Of a stretch of 64,000 nucleotides of DNA, positions 36,866-45,950 are shown piece by piece. The DNA lies in the NCBI GenBank assembly GCA_964557295.1, contig CAZKZP010000001.1, forward strand, positions 100,283-164,282, read 5' to 3'. The position numbers were made by a program, and so were the translations under genes. The notes below the pieces were generated by a model. The model had not been told where the DNA came from and ran no database searches. It saw only the letters and a program-made list of their open reading frames with translations. The DNA is from JBFMHP01 sp964557295 (GTDB lineage Bacteria > Pseudomonadota > Gammaproteobacteria > RBG-16-57-12). Each line of letters starts with the position of its first letter. Within the stretch, counting starts at the first letter, position 1.

Positions 36866-38431
36866 TCACGCCNNNNNNNNNNCCCGTTCCCGAATCTTCG
36901 CAGCACACGCCTCATACGACGGCTGATCATTGAAGTCGATCGTGATCACGTTGGTTTCATCCGTCCCCAATTCCTGATACCCCGCCAATTGTTTTTCCAG
37001 CACGGCGAGATCCGCCTCCGAGGCGTCTGAGCCGGCGTGTTGCCGCGCGCGGATGTTCGCCATCAAGGTTTCCTCATCCGCCGCGAAATGCAGGATCACC
37101 CGGGGGAGATTCATCGCCTGGGCCAGCGCGCCGAATTGGTCGCGCTGCGCGCGTTTCAAGAAGGTGGCGTCGACGACCACCGAATAACCGCTGGCGAGGA
37201 TGGCGCGCGCCGTGTCCGCCAGGTGCTGGTAGGTGCGCGCGCTGGCATCGCGCGTGTAGATCCCGCCTTCGATCGCAGAACGGCTTGGCTGCTGGGCCGT
37301 GAGGCCGAACAGCCGTTTGCGCTCGATGTCCGAACGGATGTGGATGGCCGGGAGGTGGCTGGCCAAGGGCTGCGCATAGGTGCTCTTGCCGGAGCCGGAG
37401 AGGCCGTGGGTGATGATCAGCACGGGGCGGGCGGCCTGCGTGTACCGCGCCGCGAGCGCGAGGTAGTCGGCAAACTCGGCGGCGGCCGTCTGCGCCTCCC
37501 GCGATGCGGCCTGGCCCTGGCGGATCTTGCTCACCTTGGCGCGCACCATGGCGCGATAACACAGATACAGCGGCAGCAGCGCCAGCCCGCGATAATCTCC
37601 GGTGTGTTGCAGATAGCCGTTGAGGAAGCGATACGCCCACTGTTCATGGCCACGGTGTTGCAGATCCATGATGAAAAACGCGATCTCGCTGATCACATCG
37701 ATCCAGTACAGGTTGGGATTGAACTCGATGCAGTCGAACAGACGAATCTGGTCATTCAGCAACAGCATATTGCCCAGGTGCATGTCGCCGTGGCATTCGC
37801 GCACGAGGCCTGCGGCGTGGCGCTGGGTGAGCAAGGCCGCGTTTGCTTGCAGTGATTGTCGTGTCCATTGCTCGATGGCTTCGAGGCGCGCGGCGCTGGC
37901 GGCATCCACCCCGAGCGCGATGATCTGGGCGAAGTTCTCCAGCTGGGGCTGCGTGACGGCCGCGAGGGTGCCGTAGGGGCTGGACGCATCGCTGCGGGCG
38001 ATGCGCGCGTGAAACTCGGCCATGGCGGCGGCGAAGGCATCGAGATGCCGATCGCTCAGCGCGCGCCGCGCGATCACCGCCTCCAGCATCTGTTCCTGCG
38101 GAAACTGCTTCATGCGCACCGCGTACTCGATCGGCTGGCCGGGCCCGCCGATCGTGATGGATCGATCCGCGCAGATCGCCACTACATCCAGATACAGCTC
38201 GGGCGCCAGGCGCCGGTTGAGGCGGATCTCCTCGTGGCAAAAATGCTTGCGCCGCTCCAGGGTGCTGAAATCGAGGAAACCGAGGTTCAGCGGCTTCTTG
38301 ATCTTGTAGGCATAGTCACCGGTGAGGAGCACCCACGAGATGTGCGTTTCCCGCAGCGCGATCGCGCGCACCGGATGCGGGTAGGCCGCGGGATGCAACA
38401 GCGCGGCGATGTAGGCGGGGTGATCGGTCAT
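36866..38431 (-). CDS. Aminoglycoside phosphotransferase-like / P-loop kinase fusion (3' end in a gap)
   Basis: A two-domain protein of about 516 visible residues. The N-terminal half (to about residue 335) is a kinase of the APH/choline kinase fold, with catalytic HGDMHLGNML and metal-binding FDCIEFNP. The C-terminal half is a P-loop NTPase of the zeta-toxin/YbbB-like kinase type, with Walker A ITHGLSGSGKST and VVVDATFLKRAQRDQF. The bifunctional family is widespread and its substrate is not known; antibiotic resistance should not be assumed. A 10-N gap at 36873-36882 hides the last codons, so the 3' end is provisional. Confidence 0.85.
   Translation of the reverse strand: MTDHPAYIAALLHPAAYPHPVRAIALRETHISWVLLTGDYAYKIKKPLNLGFLDFSTLERRKHFCHEEIRLNRRLAPELYLDVVAICADRSITIGGPGQPIEYAVRMKQFPQEQMLEAVIARRALSDRHLDAFAAAMAEFHARIARSDASSPYGTLAAVTQPQLENFAQIIALGVDAASAARLEAIEQWTRQSLQANAALLTQRHAAGLVRECHGDMHLGNMLLLNDQIRLFDCIEFNPNLYWIDVISEIAFFIMDLQHRGHEQWAYRFLNGYLQHTGDYRGLALLPLYLCYRAMVRAKVSKIRQGQAASREAQTAAAEFADYLALAARYTQAARPVLIITHGLSGSGKSTYAQPLASHLPAIHIRSDIERKRLFGLTAQQPSRSAIEGGIYTRDASARTYQHLADTARAILASGYSVVVDATFLKRAQRDQFGALAQAMNLPRVILHFAADEETLMANIRARQHAGSDASEADLAVLEKQLAGYQELGTDETNVITIDFNDQPSYEACAAKIRERXXXXA
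36873..36882. other. Assembly gap (10 N)
   Basis: Ten N between the OmpA-like lipoprotein gene and the convergent kinase-fusion gene; it truncates the latter after KIRER. Confidence 0.98.
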
Positions 38432-38475
38432 TTTCCTTGTGAGTGCTTATGAAATGGGATTGAATACCGACTATC

Positions 38476-38740
38476 ACTAAGACGATCGGTAGTAAAGCCT
38501 CATTCAGCGGGCGGCTAGACGGTCAGCCCGCAAGGCGCGGCGGTGCCGGCATAGTCAATCTATGTCAAACCGTCGCAACGCGGCGGATGGCCGTCTAGCC
38601 GTCCGCCCGAAGGGAGCCACCCCAATGTTGCAGCCCAGCGTTGCAGTGCTTGACAAGGGCTTGCCATTGCCTGCGCACTGCGCCTTGTTCCGCAACATTG
38701 GGGTGGCTCTGAATGAGGCTTTACTACCGATCGTCTTAGT
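38476..38740. repeat. Non-coding element with nested inverted repeats (MITE-like)
   Basis: The 387-base gap between genes holds a 265-base element bounded by 32-base perfect inverted repeats (38476-38507 and 38709-38740). Inside, 38508-38610 forms an imperfect hairpin (outer CGGGCGG / CCGCCCG, tip CATAG-TCAAT-CTATG) and 38614-38709 a second one with an 18-base perfect stem (38614-38631 with 38692-38709). The whole could fold into a three-way junction. No ORF of note and no transposase are present, and I see no clear target duplication. It may be a MITE or another structured mobile element. Confidence 0.75.
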
Positions 38741-38819
38741 CAGGCATACGCCATCTTTGCCCGATTGGCAAACGGAGTCCAGATAAAATCCGGGCCGGAA
38801 CATCCACAGGGATCTGCCG

Positions 38820-40076
38820 ATGAATTATCAAATCGATCTGTACGAACTGTGTTACGCCCTCTCCGATGCGCTCGATCTGGTCGGGGTGAAGGTCGTCCAG
38901 CACGGCAAGCGGGTCGCCTACATGGCGCTGGAATGCGGCAAGGCGCACGGCCTGGATGAGGAGCAGCTCACCTCGGTGTTTCTGGCCGCGGTGCTGCACG
39001 ACTGCGGCGTGTCTTCCACCGAGATGCACTGGCAGATCATCTCGAAGCTGGAATGGGAAGGGGAGCAGGACCACTGCCGGGTGGGGCACGAGCTACTCGG
39101 CACCTTCGCGCCGTTCCGGCCCCTGGCCGAGATCATCCTCCTGCACCACACCCCATGGCTGGGCTTGGATCGCAAGCCGGTCAGCGAAGAAACCAAGCTG
39201 ATCGCCAATCTCATCCATCTGGTCGACCGGATCGATGTGTTGATCTTCCAGCATCGTGATCGCGATGTGTTGCTGGCCCGGCGCGATATCGTGCAGGCGC
39301 TGCAAGAGATGCGCGGGGTGCATTTCGCCCCGCCGCTGGTCGATGCCTTCATCGACGCGGCCCGCCCCGAGTCCTTCTGGCTGACGCTGGAACCCAAGCA
39401 CCTGGAGCGCTATCTGCACGAGCAGCTGCGCAAGACCAAGCCCGAGTTGATCGACTTCGAGCAACTCAAGACCATCGCGCGGATCTTCGCCCGTGTGGTG
39501 GATGCCAAGAGCCGTTTTACCGCCGAGCATTCCACCGGGGTATCGCAGCTGGCGCGCTTCCTCGCCGAGCGCTGGGGACTGCCGTTTCGCGATTGCGAGT
39601 TGATCGAGATCGCCGGGCTGCTGCACGACCTGGGCAAGCTGCGGGTGCCGGACGAGATCCTCGACAAGCCCGCGCGGCTCGATGAGGCGGAATTCGCCAA
39701 GGTCGAACGCCACACCTTCGAGACCTACCAGATCCTCAAGCGCATCAGCACCTTCGACGAGGTGGCCGTCTGGGCGAGCTTCCATCACGAGAACCTCACT
39801 GGGCAGGGTTATCCGTTCCGGCGCAAGGCCGAGGAGATCCCGATCCAGGCGCGCATCGTGGCGGTGGCCGATGTGTTTCAGGCCCTGGCGCAGGACCGGC
39901 CCTATCGCGCCTCGTTGCCGGTGCCGCAGATCATGGAGATCCTGGATAAGATGGTCGGCAGCGGCAAACTCGATGCGGCCGTGGTGGAACTGGCGCGCGA
40001 GCACGCCGAGCAATGCTTTGAAATCGCCCTTCACCCTGCGGCGGCGGCCGTCCCCGCGCAAACCGTGATAAAGTAA
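38820..40076 (+). CDS. Tandem HD / HD-GYP phosphodiesterase-like protein
   Basis: The 418-residue soluble protein has two HD modules. The first (about residues 20-150) has LAAVLHDCGVSS and LHHTPW. The second (about residues 215-395) is an HD-GYP domain: HDLGKLRVPDEIL, FHHENLTGQGYP and VADVFQALAQDRPYR. HD-GYP enzymes hydrolyse cyclic di-GMP. The usual HHExxDGxGYP motif here has Thr for Asp before the first Gly, so activity is uncertain. No sensor or receiver domain. ATG 38820, directly after the inverted-repeat element. Confidence 0.88.
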   Translation: MNYQIDLYELCYALSDALDLVGVKVVQHGKRVAYMALECGKAHGLDEEQLTSVFLAAVLHDCGVSSTEMHWQIISKLEWEGEQDHCRVGHELLGTFAPFRPLAEIILLHHTPWLGLDRKPVSEETKLIANLIHLVDRIDVLIFQHRDRDVLLARRDIVQALQEMRGVHFAPPLVDAFIDAARPESFWLTLEPKHLERYLHEQLRKTKPELIDFEQLKTIARIFARVVDAKSRFTAEHSTGVSQLARFLAERWGLPFRDCELIEIAGLLHDLGKLRVPDEILDKPARLDEAEFAKVERHTFETYQILKRISTFDEVAVWASFHHENLTGQGYPFRRKAEEIPIQARIVAVADVFQALAQDRPYRASLPVPQIMEILDKMVGSGKLDAAVVELAREHAEQCFEIALHPAAAAVPAQTVIK

Positions 40077-40159
40077 TGGGCGAAATGTGACGATAACGTC
40101 GCAAAATCAACCAATTATTCGGTAAACTTCAGTTTGAGCAATCACTTGAGACCCGTGTC

Positions 40160-40672
40160 GTGAACGTGTACGTCGTCGATACCTTGATGAACGAGGCCCG
40201 CCGCATCGCCGCGGAGTACCGCAAGGCGACCGGCAAGCCGCTGAGCATCAGTAGCGAGATCGCCGAGTACGATGCCGCGCGCCTGCTCGATCTCGAATTG
40301 AACAAGCCGCAGGAAGGTGGCTACGACGCCATCGGGCGCGGCGCGCGCGCGGGCAAGCGCATTCAGATCAAGGGGCGCGCCATCTTCGATGAAGGCAAGG
40401 CCGGGGCGCGCATCGGCCAGCTCAAGCTGGAGAAGGACTGGGACAGCGTGGTGCTGGTGATCATGGATGAGCAGTATGAGCCGATCGAGCTTTTCGAGGC
40501 GCAGCGCCAAGCGATCATGGAGGCCATCGCCGTGGCCAAGTCGTCCAATCGCAATAAACGCGGGGCGATGTCGGTGGCCAAGTTCAAGGCCATCGGCCAG
40601 CGGGTGTGGGCGCGCGAACAGGGTGAGAAAGACGCCGGGATTTGTGATAATCACGCCTTGCCCGGCGATTGA
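40160..40672 (+). CDS. Conserved protein with PD-(D/E)XK-like core
   Basis: The 170-residue protein starts at GTG 40160. Residues 20-75 read like a minimal restriction-endonuclease-fold core: a leading helix, GGYDAIG with an Asp, then an Arg/Lys-rich strand RIQIKGRAIF with the Q-x-K pair. This resembles DUF6998-type proteins by memory only. It stands alone between the HD-GYP gene and the helicase gene, without a methyltransferase. A nuclease role is inference. Confidence 0.55.
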   Translation: MNVYVVDTLMNEARRIAAEYRKATGKPLSISSEIAEYDAARLLDLELNKPQEGGYDAIGRGARAGKRIQIKGRAIFDEGKAGARIGQLKLEKDWDSVVLVIMDEQYEPIELFEAQRQAIMEAIAVAKSSNRNKRGAMSVAKFKAIGQRVWAREQGEKDAGICDNHALPGD

Positions 40673-40754
40673 TCGACTGCTGGAAAAAACGGCCTAAGTC
40701 AGCGACATTCATTCCAGATAGTTTTTCTGCGGGGAAGGGCGCCAAGGCTAATCT

Positions 40755-42724
40755 GTGTCACACCCGGACCGAGAAGAATCCCGACCGATGGAAAGCTGTG
40801 CCGAACTCCTGGGCCATGACGGCCCGTTTTCACGTCTGTTGCCAGGCTTCGCGCCGCGCGCCCAGCAGCAGGAGATGGCCGAGGCCGTCGAGCGCGCCAT
40901 CGCCGAGCGCGACGTGCTGGTCGCCGAGGCGGGGACGGGGACCGGCAAGACCTTCGCCTACCTGCTGCCCGCGCTGCTCTCTGGCGAGAAGGTGATCATC
41001 TCCACCGGGACCAAGAATCTGCAGGATCAACTGTATTTCCGCGATCTGCCCCTGGTGCGCAAGGCCGTCTCAGCCCCGGTCAAGGTCGCGCTGCTGAAGG
41101 GGCGCGCCAATTATCTCTGCACCTACCGCATGCAGCGCAGCGAGGAGAATCCACGCTTTCGCCGTCTGAATCTGTTCGCCTCGCTGGAGGAGGTGCGCGC
41201 CTGGTCCAGGGAGACCCGGTTCGGTGATATCGCCGAGCTGAGCGGGATCGCCGAGGACGCGCCGATCTGGCCCTTCGTCACCTCCACCGGCGAGAACTGC
41301 CTGGGGCAGGAGTGTCCGGACATCGGGATTTGTCACGTGATGAAGGCGCGCCGCCTGGCGCAGGAGGCGGACGTGGTGGTGATCAATCACCACCTGTTTT
41401 TCGCCGATCTGGCGCTGCGCGAGGACGGGGTGGCCGAGCTGCTGCCCGCGGCCAATGCCGTGATCTTCGACGAGGCCCATCAGCTGCCGGAGGTGGCCTC
41501 GAACTTCTTCGGCAGCGCGGTGAGCACCGGGCAGATGCTGGAGCTGGCCAGCGATATTCTGGTGGCCCAGGCCAAGGAGGCGGCGGACATGCCGCAACTC
41601 ACGGAGCGCGTGGCCGATCTCGAACGCGAACTCTACGCCCTGCGCCAGTCGATCGACACCCCGGAGTCGCGCCTGAGCTGGAGTGACCTGGAAAAGTATC
41701 CGCGCGCGGAGAAAACTCTGATCACCTTGCGCCGCGCCTTCGAGCTGCTGCTCGCGGATCTGGAGCTGGCCGCCCCGCGCGGCAAGATGCTGGACAAGTG
41801 CCATCAGCGCGGGCGGGAAATGTTCGAGCGGTTTCAATACTTGACCGCGGGCACGCCGGCCGAGGTGATCCACTGGATCGGCGTCTTCGCGCGCAGCCTG
41901 GTGATCCATCACACGCCAATGGATATCGCCGAGATCTTTCAGTCGCACATGCGCGCCACGCCGGGGGCGTGGATCTTCACCTCCGCCACCTTGTCGGTCG
42001 GCGGCAGTTTCGAGCACTTCTGCGGCGCGCTGGGGATCGAGCAGGGGGAGCGGCGCATCTGGGACAGCCCGTTCGATTACCGGCGCCAGGCCATGCTGTA
42101 TCTGCCCAACGACCTGCCCGAGCCCGCCAGTCTCGACTACACCNNNNNNNNNNTGCGGCGCTGCCGGTGCTCCAGGCCAGCGCGGGGCGGGCCTTCATCC
42201 TGTTCACCAGCCATCGTGCGCTGCAAGAGGCCGCCCGGCGCCTGGAGCAGGAGCAATTGCCGTACCCGCTGCTGGTGCAGGGGAGCATGCCGCGCTCGCA
42301 GCTGCTGGCCCGCTTCCGCGAGCTGGGCAATGCGATCCTGCTCGGCACCAGCAGCTTCTGGGAAGGGGTGGATGTGCGCGGCGAGGCCCTGTCGTGCGTG
42401 ATCATCGACAAGCTGCCCTTTGCCTCGCCCGGCGATCCGGTGGTGCGCGCGCGCATCGAGGCGATCCGCGCGCGCGGCGGCAATCCGTTCCGCGACTATC
42501 AACTGCCGCAGGCGGTGATCGCCCTCAAGCAGGGCGTGGGACGCCTGATCCGCGATGTCGGTGATTACGGCGTGCTGATGGTGTGCGATCCCCGGCTGTG
42601 GGAGAAGTCCTACGGCAAGGTGTTTTTGAACAGCTTGCCGCGCATGACCCAGACCCGTGATCTCGCCCGGGTGCAGGCGTTTTTCCGCCATTATTCGAAC
42701 CCATCCGCGGCGACAGCGAATTAG
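40755..42724 (+). CDS. DinG/YoaA-family ATP-dependent DNA helicase (one assembly gap)
   Basis: A superfamily 2, XPD-like 5'-3' DNA helicase. Motif I is AEAGTGTGKTFAYLLPALL, motif II DEAH (VIFDEAHQLPE), and the Fe-S cysteines lie in LLKGRANYLCTYRM and CLGQECPDIGIC. After the gap (42144-42153) the second RecA domain carries FTSHRAL, SFWEGVDVRGE and QGVGRLIRD. The frame changes across the gap only because its length is nominal; a few residues before AALPVLQA are missing. GTG 40755 or ATG 40788 may start it. Probably YoaA rather than DinG, given the size. Confidence 0.9.
42144..42153. other. Assembly gap (10 N) in the helicase gene
   Basis: Ten N between LDYT and AALPVLQA. The family usually has a few residues here, so real sequence is missing. 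Confidence 0.98.
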
Positions 42725-42757
42725 TCGCCGTTTGGGTGGTCCATAGAGGAGTGTGTG

Positions 42758-43426
42758 TTGAAGATCTTGGCAATCGATACCTCAACCGAGGTGTGTTCCG
42801 TCGCATTGAACCTCGATGGTGCGATACATGAAGAGTTCACGCACGAACCGCGCAAACACTCGGACCTGGTGCTGGTGATGACCGACCGGCTGCTCAGCGC
42901 GGCTGGCCTGAAGGTGACCGATCTCGATGCCATCGCCTTTGGTCGTGGGCCGGGGGGATTCACCGGCCTGCGTATCGCCGCCGGGGTGGTGCAGGGGCTG
43001 GCCTTCGGAGCGGATCTGCCCGTGGTCCCGATCTCGACCCTGGCCGCGCATGCGCAAGGGATACACCGGCAATATGGCGCCGAGCGCGTGTTGGTCGCCA
43101 ATGACGCCGGGATGCAGGAGGTCTACTGGGGGGGCTTTCAGTGGGACGGCCAGAGCATGGTCGGTGTGGGGTCCGAGGCCGTCGGGCGAGCGGAGAAGGT
43201 CAGCGTGCCGCCGACCTCCCTGCCCTGGGTTGGCGCCGGCACCGGCTGGCGGCGTTATCGCCAGGCGCTGGAGGCGCGGATCGGCGCTGGCCTGAGCCAG
43301 TGTTATGCCGATACCTTCCCTAGGGCCTATGACATTGCCGTGATGGCCGAGGCGCCGCTGCGCGCCGGGCAAGGCGTGAGTCCGGAACATGCGATCCCAG
43401 TGTATGTGCGGGATAATGTCGTCTAA
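42758..43426 (+). CDS. tsaB: tRNA threonylcarbamoyladenosine biosynthesis protein TsaB
   Basis: TsaB is the scaffold of the TsaBDE complex that makes t6A37 in ANN-decoding tRNAs. It has an ASKHA fold with ILAIDTSTEVCSVAL at the start and GRGPGGFTGLRIAAGVVQGLA in the middle. The TTG at 42758 gives the classic MKILAIDTS start and has GAGGA seven bases upstream; GTG 42755 is an alternative. TsaE, its partner, is encoded at 52766. Confidence 0.94.
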   Translation: MKILAIDTSTEVCSVALNLDGAIHEEFTHEPRKHSDLVLVMTDRLLSAAGLKVTDLDAIAFGRGPGGFTGLRIAAGVVQGLAFGADLPVVPISTLAAHAQGIHRQYGAERVLVANDAGMQEVYWGGFQWDGQSMVGVGSEAVGRAEKVSVPPTSLPWVGAGTGWRRYRQALEARIGAGLSQCYADTFPRAYDIAVMAEAPLRAGQGVSPEHAIPVYVRDNVV

Positions 43427-43471
43427 TCTTGTGAGTCGGTCGAAGAATTTTTGCTAGAGAAGGTGATTGAA

Positions 43472-44668
43472 TTGAAGTCATTGCGAAATTCCATCTGCGC
43501 GCGTGCACTCATCATGGGATTGGGCGTGGCGCTGTTGGCCAGTTGCGGCAGTGCCCCCAAGCATCGTTCCGATGCGGCCAAATTCGCGCCGCCGATGAAA
43601 GACCTCGAGGTGCAGAGCCTGGTCTCTAACACCATCGACCAGGACGTGCCCGATCTTTCCAAGAAGAATCTGACCCGGCTGATCCTGAAACGGATGGACT
43701 TCCGTAAGGCGAACATGCAGGAATCCTTTTTCGGCTACACCGAGCTGCATCGCGCCAATCTCTCGCACGTCAATCTGGAAGGCGCCGGCCTGCCCTATGC
43801 CGATCTGACCTACGCCAACCTGCGCTCGGCGGTCCTGCGCGAGGCCTCATTGCGTCATGCCGACCTGACTGGCGCGGACCTTACCGGCGCAGACCTCACC
43901 GGCGCAGACCTCACCGGCGCCAAGCTGGAGCGGGCCATCATCACTGGCACGCAATTCCAGGGCACCATCCTCAATCGCGCCGATCTGACCGGCGCCCTGA
44001 TCAAGCAAGTGGCCTTCGAGGATGTGGCGATGGTGGAGACCAATCTCTCCAAGGCCGTATTCCAAGAGGTGGTGTTCAGTGGTGTCAGGATGGAGAAGAC
44101 ACGTTTCGATTCCGCGGATCTGCGCGGGGCGAAACTCTCCGGCGTGAAGCTCGACGGCGTCAGCATGACCGGGGCAGACATGCGCGGCATGGATTTGGTG
44201 CGCGTCAAACTCAGCGGCGCCGATTTGTCCGGGGCGGATATGAGTGGCGTCCAGCTCGACCGCGCCGTCCTGATCGAAGCCAAACTGGTGAATACGAAGT
44301 TGCGCAAGGCCAGCCTGACGGTCGCCAATTTCGAGGCTGCGGATCTGCGCGGGGCCAATCTTTTCGCCGTCGATGCGAGCCAAGCCGTGTTTTCCTACGC
44401 CAAGATGAAAGACGCCATATGCAGCGAGGCGAATTTCCACAACGCGAATCTGACCCAAGCCAGTCTGCAGAATGCGGATCTGCGCCGGGTGAACTTCAGC
44501 AATGCCACGCTGATGCAGACGGACTTTACCAATGCCAGGCTCGATGACGCTGAAATGCGCGGCAGCGATATGCGCGGTGCGAATGTGGATGGCGCCTCGC
44601 TCTCCAGCGCCAAGAATCTCGATACCGTCAACGGCCTGGAAACCATCCGCAACTATCGGATGCGCTGA
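43472..44668 (+). CDS. Pentapeptide-repeat lipoprotein
   Basis: From TTG 43472 (GAGAAGG upstream) the product has 398 residues with a lipoprotein signal ending LLASC. From about residue 70 to 385 it is built of A(D/N)LXX pentapeptide repeats, which form a right-handed quadrilateral beta-helix. Many repeats are regular (ADLTG four times in a row), while a central part is degenerate. No gyrase-inhibitor or enzyme context is visible. Likely a membrane-anchored structural or binding protein. TTG 43451 and GTG 43463 are in-frame alternatives. Confidence 0.87.
   Translation: MKSLRNSICARALIMGLGVALLASCGSAPKHRSDAAKFAPPMKDLEVQSLVSNTIDQDVPDLSKKNLTRLILKRMDFRKANMQESFFGYTELHRANLSHVNLEGAGLPYADLTYANLRSAVLREASLRHADLTGADLTGADLTGADLTGAKLERAIITGTQFQGTILNRADLTGALIKQVAFEDVAMVETNLSKAVFQEVVFSGVRMEKTRFDSADLRGAKLSGVKLDGVSMTGADMRGMDLVRVKLSGADLSGADMSGVQLDRAVLIEAKLVNTKLRKASLTVANFEAADLRGANLFAVDASQAVFSYAKMKDAICSEANFHNANLTQASLQNADLRRVNFSNATLMQTDFTNARLDDAEMRGSDMRGANVDGASLSSAKNLDTVNGLETIRNYRMR
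43871..43920 (+). repeat. Tandem 15-bp repeat inside the pentapeptide gene
   Basis: Three near-identical 15-base units (GC(A/G)GACCT(T/C)ACCGGC) encode consecutive ADLTG repeats. They could be a slippage-prone spot, though changes in multiples of 15 keep the frame. Confidence 0.8.
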
Positions 44669-44693
44669 GACTGTTCATTGATGGATTGATGCG

Positions 44694-44999
44694 ATGAAGA
44701 TTTCGTCCTCCCTAATCCCGCTCCAGTCCCGCCCTCCGGCGTATCGGCCGGAAGCTGGGCGCGCGGAGCGGGAAAACCGCCAAGTGCCGGGGCAGCCGCC
44801 GGAGCCGCGCGATACCTCCCATCATCCGGACCTTGCCGCCGAGCGCCAACGGGCGCGGGAGGGCTCCCTGCATGCGGCGCGTGAGGAGGCGGGCCTCTCC
44901 TTCATCGCGCGGCAAGCGCTCGGCGAATATCGTAAGACCTCGTTGGGCGAAGAGCAGGCGCAGTTGCGCGAACTGCTGGGTGTGGATGTGTTTGTCTGA
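44694..44999 (+). CDS. Small hypothetical protein
   Basis: The 101-residue protein is Arg/Glu/Pro-rich and disordered-looking in its first two thirds. The last 33 residues (SFIARQALGEYRKTSLGEEQ followed by LRELLGVDVFV) look like an ordered, conserved tail. No signal peptide. It begins 25 bases after the pentapeptide gene and is probably co-transcribed. I do not recognise a named family. Confidence 0.6.
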   Translation: MKISSSLIPLQSRPPAYRPEAGRAERENRQVPGQPPEPRDTSHHPDLAAERQRAREGSLHAAREEAGLSFIARQALGEYRKTSLGEEQAQLRELLGVDVFV

Positions 45000-45009
45000 A
45001 CACGCTTTG

Positions 45010-45075
45010 ATCGCAAGCTAAAGCTTGCGCTTACCCCGGAGCGCCAGCTTGTGGGAGCAAGCTTTAACTTGCGAT
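45010..45075. repeat. REP-like palindromic repeat pair
   Basis: Two inversely oriented copies of an approximately 25-base palindromic unit (AGCTAAAGCTTGCG core): 45010-45034 and 45051-45075. Similar units occur at 48935-48958 and 49026-49050, also as an inverted pair. They resemble intergenic REP/BIME elements of gammaproteobacteria. Confidence 0.75.
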
Positions 45076-45120
45076 CAACCATCCAGCACAGCGGCGTTTC
45101 GAACCACCTCAGCAGGCATA

Positions 45121-45155
45121 AAAAAACGGCGGTGCGATGACCGCCGTTTTTTTTT
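45121..45155. terminator. Terminator after the outer-membrane protein gene
   Basis: AACGGCGGT, six-base loop, ACCGCCGTT, with A6 and T9 flanks. It lies 15 bases downstream of the minus-strand gene at 45170-45889. Confidence 0.85.
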
Positions 45156-45169
45156 GGGTGCCCGAGCGT

Positions 45170-45889
45170 TTAGAAACGGAAGCCGAGCTTGCCGCTGAAT
45201 GTGGCGAAATCGCCGGTCTTGTCGCCTTCGAGGGCGATGTTCATCAGGCCGAAATTCATGTTCAAACCGGCATAGAGCTTGGTCTGCGAGATGCTTTCCT
45301 TGCTCAGGCTCGGGCCGCTGGTGACGTTCGGATCGCTGGTGGTGCGCACGGTGCCCACGCCGGCGTAGGGCGTGAACATGGCGAAGCCCTTGGAGATGGT
45401 CAGCTCCAGTCCCTTGGTGCTGAAGTCCAGGGTGTCGACCCCGTTCAACGAGCTGAAGGTGCCGCGCACGGCCAGGGCCGGCATCGCCATGCCGCCGTCG
45501 AGGATGCTGTAGCGCAGTTCGCCACCGATCAGTTTGATATTGGTGCTGGGGATCGAGGTGATGAAGGCGCCGACATCCAGATTGAAGGGCAGGCCGACAT
45601 GGGCGTGCAGCTTCGGCACGATGATGCTGCTGGGGGCATCGTTACCGAACGCCTGGTCGAAGACCGCGCTGTCATCGATCTCGGTGCTGCTGACCTCGAG
45701 GCCGAGATCGAAGCCGGGCAGGCCGAGCGGTTCGGCCGGCGTAACGGCCTTGTAGCTCAGGGCGGCGGCCAGGTTTTCCGAGACGGCTTTGAATTCGCTT
45801 TGTGCCAATCCCGTGACATCCAGATCGGCTGCCAGCGCGGGTTGTGCCACGGCCAGGGCGGCGAGGGGAGCGAGGTAACGCAATTTCAT
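45170..45889 (-). CDS. Putative outer-membrane beta-barrel protein
   Basis: The 239-residue protein has a signal peptide (about residues 1-20, ending ALA). It is predicted mostly as amphipathic strands and ends in KLGFRF, an aromatic C-terminus typical of outer-membrane barrels. The alternating pattern (YAGLNMNFGLMNIALEGDK) supports this. I do not recognise a specific family. ATG 45889 is followed upstream by a GGAGAGAA-like ribosome-binding site on the minus strand. It has its own strong terminator and is monocistronic. Confidence 0.72.
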   Translation of the reverse strand: MKLRYLAPLAALAVAQPALAADLDVTGLAQSEFKAVSENLAAALSYKAVTPAEPLGLPGFDLGLEVSSTEIDDSAVFDQAFGNDAPSSIIVPKLHAHVGLPFNLDVGAFITSIPSTNIKLIGGELRYSILDGGMAMPALAVRGTFSSLNGVDTLDFSTKGLELTISKGFAMFTPYAGVGTVRTTSDPNVTSGPSLSKESISQTKLYAGLNMNFGLMNIALEGDKTGDFATFSGKLGFRF

Positions 45890-45950
45890 GGGGTTCTCTC
45901 CTAGGGAGTTTTTGTGGATTATGGTGGAACCGAATATCTATCGGCCGTTG

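Noticed and set aside
36866..38431. Antibiotic-resistance gene, from the aminoglycoside-phosphotransferase-like domain
   Set aside because: The fold is shared by many metabolic kinases, and the fusion architecture is not that of known resistance enzymes.
43871..43920. Phase-variable repeat or CRISPR-like array
   Set aside because: Units of 15 bases have no spacers and simply encode pentapeptide repeats; length changes would not shift the frame.
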